Positions 13,990 through 16,997 of a stretch of DNA of 16,997 bases are shown here, in pieces. A program made the position numbers and the translations under genes. Source of the stretch: an uncultured Coriobacteriales bacterium (GTDB lineage: Bacteria > Actinomycetota > Coriobacteriia > Coriobacteriales > UMGS124); the NCBI GenBank assembly GCA_902464015.1, contig CABQHM010000067.1, positions 1 to 16,997 of the forward strand. Reading direction: 5' to 3'. Below the pieces are notes generated by a model. That model did no database searches and had not been told where the DNA came from. It saw only the letters and a list, made by a program, of their open reading frames with translations. Numbering within the stretch: position 1 is the stretch's first letter; each line of letters begins with the position of its first letter.

Positions 13990-15384
13990 ATGACAGCGCA
14001 TACAAAATCGTCGTTTGCCAGCAAGCTGGGCTTCGTTCTGGCAACCGCTGGCAGCGCAGTGGGTCTGGGAAACCTGTGGCGTTTCCCCACCGTCGCGGCA
14101 AAGGACGGCGGCGGCCTGTTCCTCGTCATCTACCTCATCCTGGTCTTCACCCTCGGCTACGCCATCATGACGAGCGAGATGGCGCTTGGCCGTCGCACAG
14201 GCCTCTCCGCCCTCAACGCCTATAAGGCCGCCGAGCCCAAGTTCGGCTTCCTGGGCAAGCTTGCATTCATCGTGCCGTCCATCATCCTCATGTACTACGT
14301 GGTCATCGGTGGCTGGGTGCTTGAGTACCTCTTTGTCTTCGTAACGGGGTCTGGCGTCGATGCGGCGGCTGATGGGTTCTTCACGTCGTTCATCACCTCG
14401 CCCATCGCTCCTGTGGTGTTCACGCTGCTCTTCCTGGCCCTCACCGCGCTCATCATCGCGGCGGGCGTCCAGAAGGGCATCGAGCGTTCGGGCAAGGTCC
14501 TCATGCCCATTCTGATCGTGCTTGCCATTGGCATCGCCATCTTCTCGCTCACGCTTTCCACGACCGACGCCGACGGTACCACGCGCACCGGCCTTGAGGG
14601 CCTCTCCATCCTCGTCATCCCCAACCTTGAGGGCCTCACGCTCAGCAGCTTGGGCCGCACGGTCATGGATGCCACCGGACAGGCGTTCTTCTCGCTCTCC
14701 CTGGCCATGGGCATCATGGTTACCTACAGCTCCTACATGCGTAAGGAAGACAACCTTTCCAAGAACGCGCTGCAGGTCATCGGCATCGACACCGCTGTGG
14801 CGTTCCTGGCCGGCGTCATGATCATCCCTGCCGTGTTCGTCTTCATGGGCACCGATGGCCTGAGCGCCGCCGGCCCCAGCCTGATGTTTGTCTCCCTGCC
14901 TAAGGTCTTTGCCGCCATGGGCCCGATTGGCGGTGTTGTGGGCGCGGTCTTCTTCCTGATGGTGACCCTTGCGGCCCTCACGTCCTGCGTCTCGATCCTC
15001 GAGGTCTTCGTTGCCGGCTGCATGGAGCAGACTCACATGCCCCGCGGTAAGGCTACGACCATCGGCTTCCTCGGCGCGGCCGTGGGCGCCATCATCGTGT
15101 GCCTGGGCTACACTGCCTTCTACTTCGAGCTTCCGCTCCCCAACGGCAGCACCGCGCAGATTCTCGACGTCTTCGACTACGTCACCAACAGCGTGCTCAT
15201 GCCCGTCATCGCGCTTATCTCCTGCATCCTGTTCGGCTGGGTGCTCAAGCCCTCTTGGGTCACCGACGAGGGCGAGGCCGACGGCCAGAAGTTCTACTTC
15301 AAGCGCATGTTCTTCGCGCTCATCCGCTACGTTGCCCCCATCCTGCTCGTCATCCTGCTCATTCAGAGCGCCCTGGGCCTGTAG
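13990..15384 (+). CDS. Sodium:neurotransmitter symporter (NSS/SLC6) family transporter
   Basis: A 464-residue polytopic membrane protein. The TM1 signature is unmistakable: GFVLATAGSAVGLGNLWRFP at 14-33, where the helix is unwound around the Na+ and substrate sites in LeuT-fold proteins. The asparagine of the LeuT AGNAVG motif is Ser22 here, as in other bacterial members. I count about eleven membrane segments, ending in YVAPILLVILLIQSALGL with almost no tail, like the 11-TM bacterial transporters of the MhsT type. The substrate is likely an amino acid; which one cannot be read. The start at 13990 has AAAGG 7 nt upstream and begins just before TM1; an in-frame start at 13918 would add residues overlapping the promoter. 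It lies 90 bp behind the LuxR-type gene and ends at a terminator. Confidence 0.95.
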   Translation: MTAHTKSSFASKLGFVLATAGSAVGLGNLWRFPTVAAKDGGGLFLVIYLILVFTLGYAIMTSEMALGRRTGLSALNAYKAAEPKFGFLGKLAFIVPSIILMYYVVIGGWVLEYLFVFVTGSGVDAAADGFFTSFITSPIAPVVFTLLFLALTALIIAAGVQKGIERSGKVLMPILIVLAIGIAIFSLTLSTTDADGTTRTGLEGLSILVIPNLEGLTLSSLGRTVMDATGQAFFSLSLAMGIMVTYSSYMRKEDNLSKNALQVIGIDTAVAFLAGVMIIPAVFVFMGTDGLSAAGPSLMFVSLPKVFAAMGPIGGVVGAVFFLMVTLAALTSCVSILEVFVAGCMEQTHMPRGKATTIGFLGAAVGAIIVCLGYTAFYFELPLPNGSTAQILDVFDYVTNSVLMPVIALISCILFGWVLKPSWVTDEGEADGQKFYFKRMFFALIRYVAPILLVILLIQSALGL

Positions 15385-15432
15385 TCTGTACGAACCCGCA
15401 GGTAGCATCCCTGCAATAGAGAACCGCCCAAG

Positions 15433-15465
15433 GGGGTCGGCGTCGATGAGACGCCGGCCCCTTTT
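15433..15465 (+). terminator. Rho-independent terminator of the symporter gene
   Basis: GGGGTCGGCGTC (15433-15444) pairs with GACGCCGGCCCC (15450-15461) with one T-G wobble and a 5-nt loop, followed by TTTTCTT. It starts about 50 nt after the stop codon. Confidence 0.9.
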
Positions 15466-16012
15466 CTTATGCGGGCAGAGAAGGACAGGCAGAGGCACTG
15501 GACAAGCATGGGGCCCAACATGAATGAGACCGCACTCCCCCACCAGGAACAGTCTCAAAGGTAATCTCGGAATCATTTCGGGCCTTCGAAGATATAACTC
15601 GCGTCAGTCAGAGACACAGATGCACGCTTCTCTATTAGTCGGCTTCTAACTTGTCTCAAAGTAGCGCTCTACAGCAAAAGAAACCAGGCGAAGCAAGCAG
15701 GCAATGACTTGAATTGGTTTTGACTGATTGAAATGAATGACATCGTGAAGTTGTCCGCACGAGCGATCATGCTCGCTCATTGCACGGCGCAAACATTGCC
15801 TCGCGCGCACAATGCAGCGCGACAGCCATTGAGTGACAGCTTCAAGATGATAAGACCCAGCTACAACAGCGCAAGGCGCTCAGTGTGCCGGTACCAACGT
15901 GCATAACGACCCATATGAAAGCGCCCTCAGGCTCCGTGAGCTTGAGGGCGCTTATGTCTAGGTGCTTTGCAGATAAGAATGCGGTCGGCATGCTTTCGAA
16001 TCCCCATGGATC
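15466..16012. other. Gene-free intergenic region of about 550 nt
   Basis: No reading frame here has both length and local codon bias, and hand translation of the minus strand is broken by stops. It contains GTCTCAAAG twice (15552-15560 and 15653-15661), an inverted repeat GAGCGA-TCATGC-TCGCTC (15761-15778), and a strong hairpin at 15919-15953 listed separately. The base composition is more even than in the coding parts. It may be an old insertion, a decayed gene or hold an unrecognised RNA. Confidence 0.6.
15919..15953. repeat. Strong isolated hairpin
   Basis: AAGCGCCCTCAGGCTC (15919-15934) pairs with GAGCTTGAGGGCGCTT (15938-15953), 16 bp with one wobble, around a CGT loop. There is no T-run on the plus side and only TTT on the minus side, and no gene ends nearby on the plus strand. 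It could end an unrecognised transcript from 15466-15918 or be a structured element. Confidence 0.7.
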
Positions 16013-16050
16013 AAAAAAGGGGCGCCCCGGCTTGTCACCGGAGCGCCCCT
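16013..16050 (-). terminator. Rho-independent terminator of the surface-protein gene
   Basis: On the minus strand AGGGGCGCTCCGG pairs with CCGGGGCGCCCCT with one wobble and a 7-nt loop (16018-16050), followed by six T residues (16013-16018 complement). It begins 15 nt after the stop codon of the surface protein. Confidence 0.92.
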
Positions 16051-16064
16051 GCCTTACACAGGTG

Positions 16065-16997
16065 CTAGTTCTCGCGCCTGCGCGGGATGACGAACAGGCA
16101 CGCCAGGCCAGCGGCCAGAGAGGCCAGGCCGAGGTGGGCCAGCGCCGCCATCAGGCCGTCGGGAGTCTCATCGGCGGTCTTGGGGATGGCAGGCTTGCCA
16201 GAGCCAGGCTTGGAATCCGGCTTCTGGTCGGGGTTGGGCTCGGGAGACATGGGAGCAACCGGGATAACCGGCGACTCGCCCTCGCCCGTGGTGCCGTTGC
16301 CGGCCGTCGCCACAGCCACGTTCCTGAACTCCTTACCCAGGTCGTTGGCAGTGATGGTGTAGCCGTAGTGCAGCGTTGCGGACTCACCGGGAGCCAGGCT
16401 CTCGATAAGATCGCTTTCGCCCTGGGTCAGGAAAGCACCTGCGAGCTTATCCGTGACCTGGAGGTCCTTAAGGGTCTGGTTGCCCTTGTTGGTCACGGTG
16501 ACCACAAAGCTCACGGTCTCGCCCTCGTTGAAGGACACGCCGTCGGCAGGCGCGGACCCGATGGTCTTCGTGACCTCGAGGGCGTTCTCAACCTTCTCGA
16601 CCACGACGTCGTCCTTGCCGTCAAACGCCTTGCCGCCCTCGAAAGTGACGGTGGCGGTGTTGGTGAAGCCGCCGGCCAGGATGTCAGCCTCGGTCACGGT
16701 GTAACGTGCGGTGGTGCTCACGGTCGTACCAGGCTCGACGTTCTCAAACACGGTCTGACCGATGATCTCAACGCCCTCCTGCTCGACGAACGTCATGGTG
16801 CGGGCCTCGCCGTACACGTTGGTGGCGGTGAGGGTGAAGTCCACCGTATCGCCCAGCGCGTAGGTGCCGTCCTCGTGCGTCTTGTTGATGACGAGGCTGG
16901 GGTCAACGGGGTCGTCGTCAGTGCCGTCGGTCACCGTGAGGATGCCGAGCTCCTCGGAGACGACGTAGTTGGACTGCTTGGCCGTGGCGCCCTCGGC
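16065..16997 (-). CDS. Cell-wall-anchored repeat protein, C-terminal part (5' partial)
   Basis: The frame is open to the window edge, giving the last 310 residues. The first visible stretch (QSNYVVSEELGILTVTD) resembles the end of an MBG-type mucin-binding-like domain (NYxxxxxxGxLTVT). Two immunoglobulin-like DUF11-type repeats follow, each opening with a lysine-threonine strand (LVINKTHEDGTYALGD and LEVTKTIGSAPADG) and ending in an NTATV / NVAVA strand. Then come a Pro/Lys/Ser-rich wall-spanning segment (PEPNPDQKPDSKPGSGKP), the sorting motif AIPKTADE, a hydrophobic segment and a basic RRREN tail. This is the layout of a sortase substrate displayed on the surface, likely for adhesion. The motif is IPKTA rather than LPxTG. 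An internal GTG at 16934 is not a real start, since coding continues upstream. No sortase gene is in the window. Confidence 0.88.
   Translation of the reverse strand, partial: AEGATAKQSNYVVSEELGILTVTDGTDDDPVDPSLVINKTHEDGTYALGDTVDFTLTATNVYGEARTMTFVEQEGVEIIGQTVFENVEPGTTVSTTARYTVTEADILAGGFTNTATVTFEGGKAFDGKDDVVVEKVENALEVTKTIGSAPADGVSFNEGETVSFVVTVTNKGNQTLKDLQVTDKLAGAFLTQGESDLIESLAPGESATLHYGYTITANDLGKEFRNVAVATAGNGTTGEGESPVIPVAPMSPEPNPDQKPDSKPGSGKPAIPKTADETPDGLMAALAHLGLASLAAGLACLFVIPRRREN

Noticed and set aside
15975..16012. tRNA-like T-loop, TTTCGAATCCCC
   Set aside because: The bases before TTCGAAT do not pair with CCCCA to form a T-stem, and no anticodon or acceptor arm fits upstream.
1..16997. 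CRISPR arrays, insertion sequences, prophage genes or toxin-antitoxin pairs
   Set aside because: No regularly spaced repeats, transposase, integrase or paired small toxin/antitoxin genes were seen on either strand.

Overview
The window looks like chromosome from a strictly anaerobic, GC-rich actinobacterium of the class Coriobacteriia. I infer this from strong G/C third-position bias, two Tat-exported redox proteins (a ferredoxin-like protein and an FMN/FAD flavoprotein), a 12-TM membrane regulator with a C-terminal LuxR helix-turn-helix lying divergent to the flavoprotein gene, and a sortase-type surface protein. I do not assign a genus.

Layout. 1-2587 (+): two halves of a heterodimeric ABC exporter, translationally coupled (TAATG). 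2588-2697: a duplicated 30-nt element and a hairpin between convergent genes. 2698-3261 (-): TetR-family regulator. 3534-5039 (+): Tat-exported iron-sulfur protein ending in a strong terminator. 5184-6692 (+): cytidylate-kinase-like protein and DegV-family protein, then a terminator. 6823-8232 (-): phosphoglucosamine mutase GlmM. 8418-9098 (-): Crp/Fnr-type regulator. 9385-9549 (+): 54-residue membrane protein. 9687-9808 (+): complete 5S rRNA gene with no 23S upstream, its own promoter-like sequences and a terminator. 9832-10114: non-coding, with an AT-rich cluster of three AACATACAT motifs. 10211-12067 (-): Tat-exported flavoprotein of the fumarate/urocanate reductase superfamily. 12352-13899 (+): divergent 12-TM LuxR regulator. 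13990-15384 (+): sodium:neurotransmitter-symporter family transporter, then a terminator. 15466-16012: about 550 nt with no gene I can support. 16065-16997 (-): C-terminal part of a cell-wall-anchored repeat protein that runs off the window.

How the parts may work together. The most system-like region is 10211-15384: an extracytoplasmic flavin reductase, a membrane-embedded sensor/regulator transcribed away from it, and an amino-acid-type Na+ symporter directly behind the regulator. I read this as a candidate sense, transport and reduce module for a small extracellular electron acceptor. By my from-memory alignment the reductase lacks the residues that bind and protonate fumarate in fumarate reductases, so its acceptor is probably something else. 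The Tat iron-sulfur protein at 3534-5039 could belong to the same extracytoplasmic electron-transfer economy, but nothing here links it directly. The other notable region is the stand-alone 5S gene, where a 14-bp inverted repeat overlaps two well-spaced promoter-like sequences.
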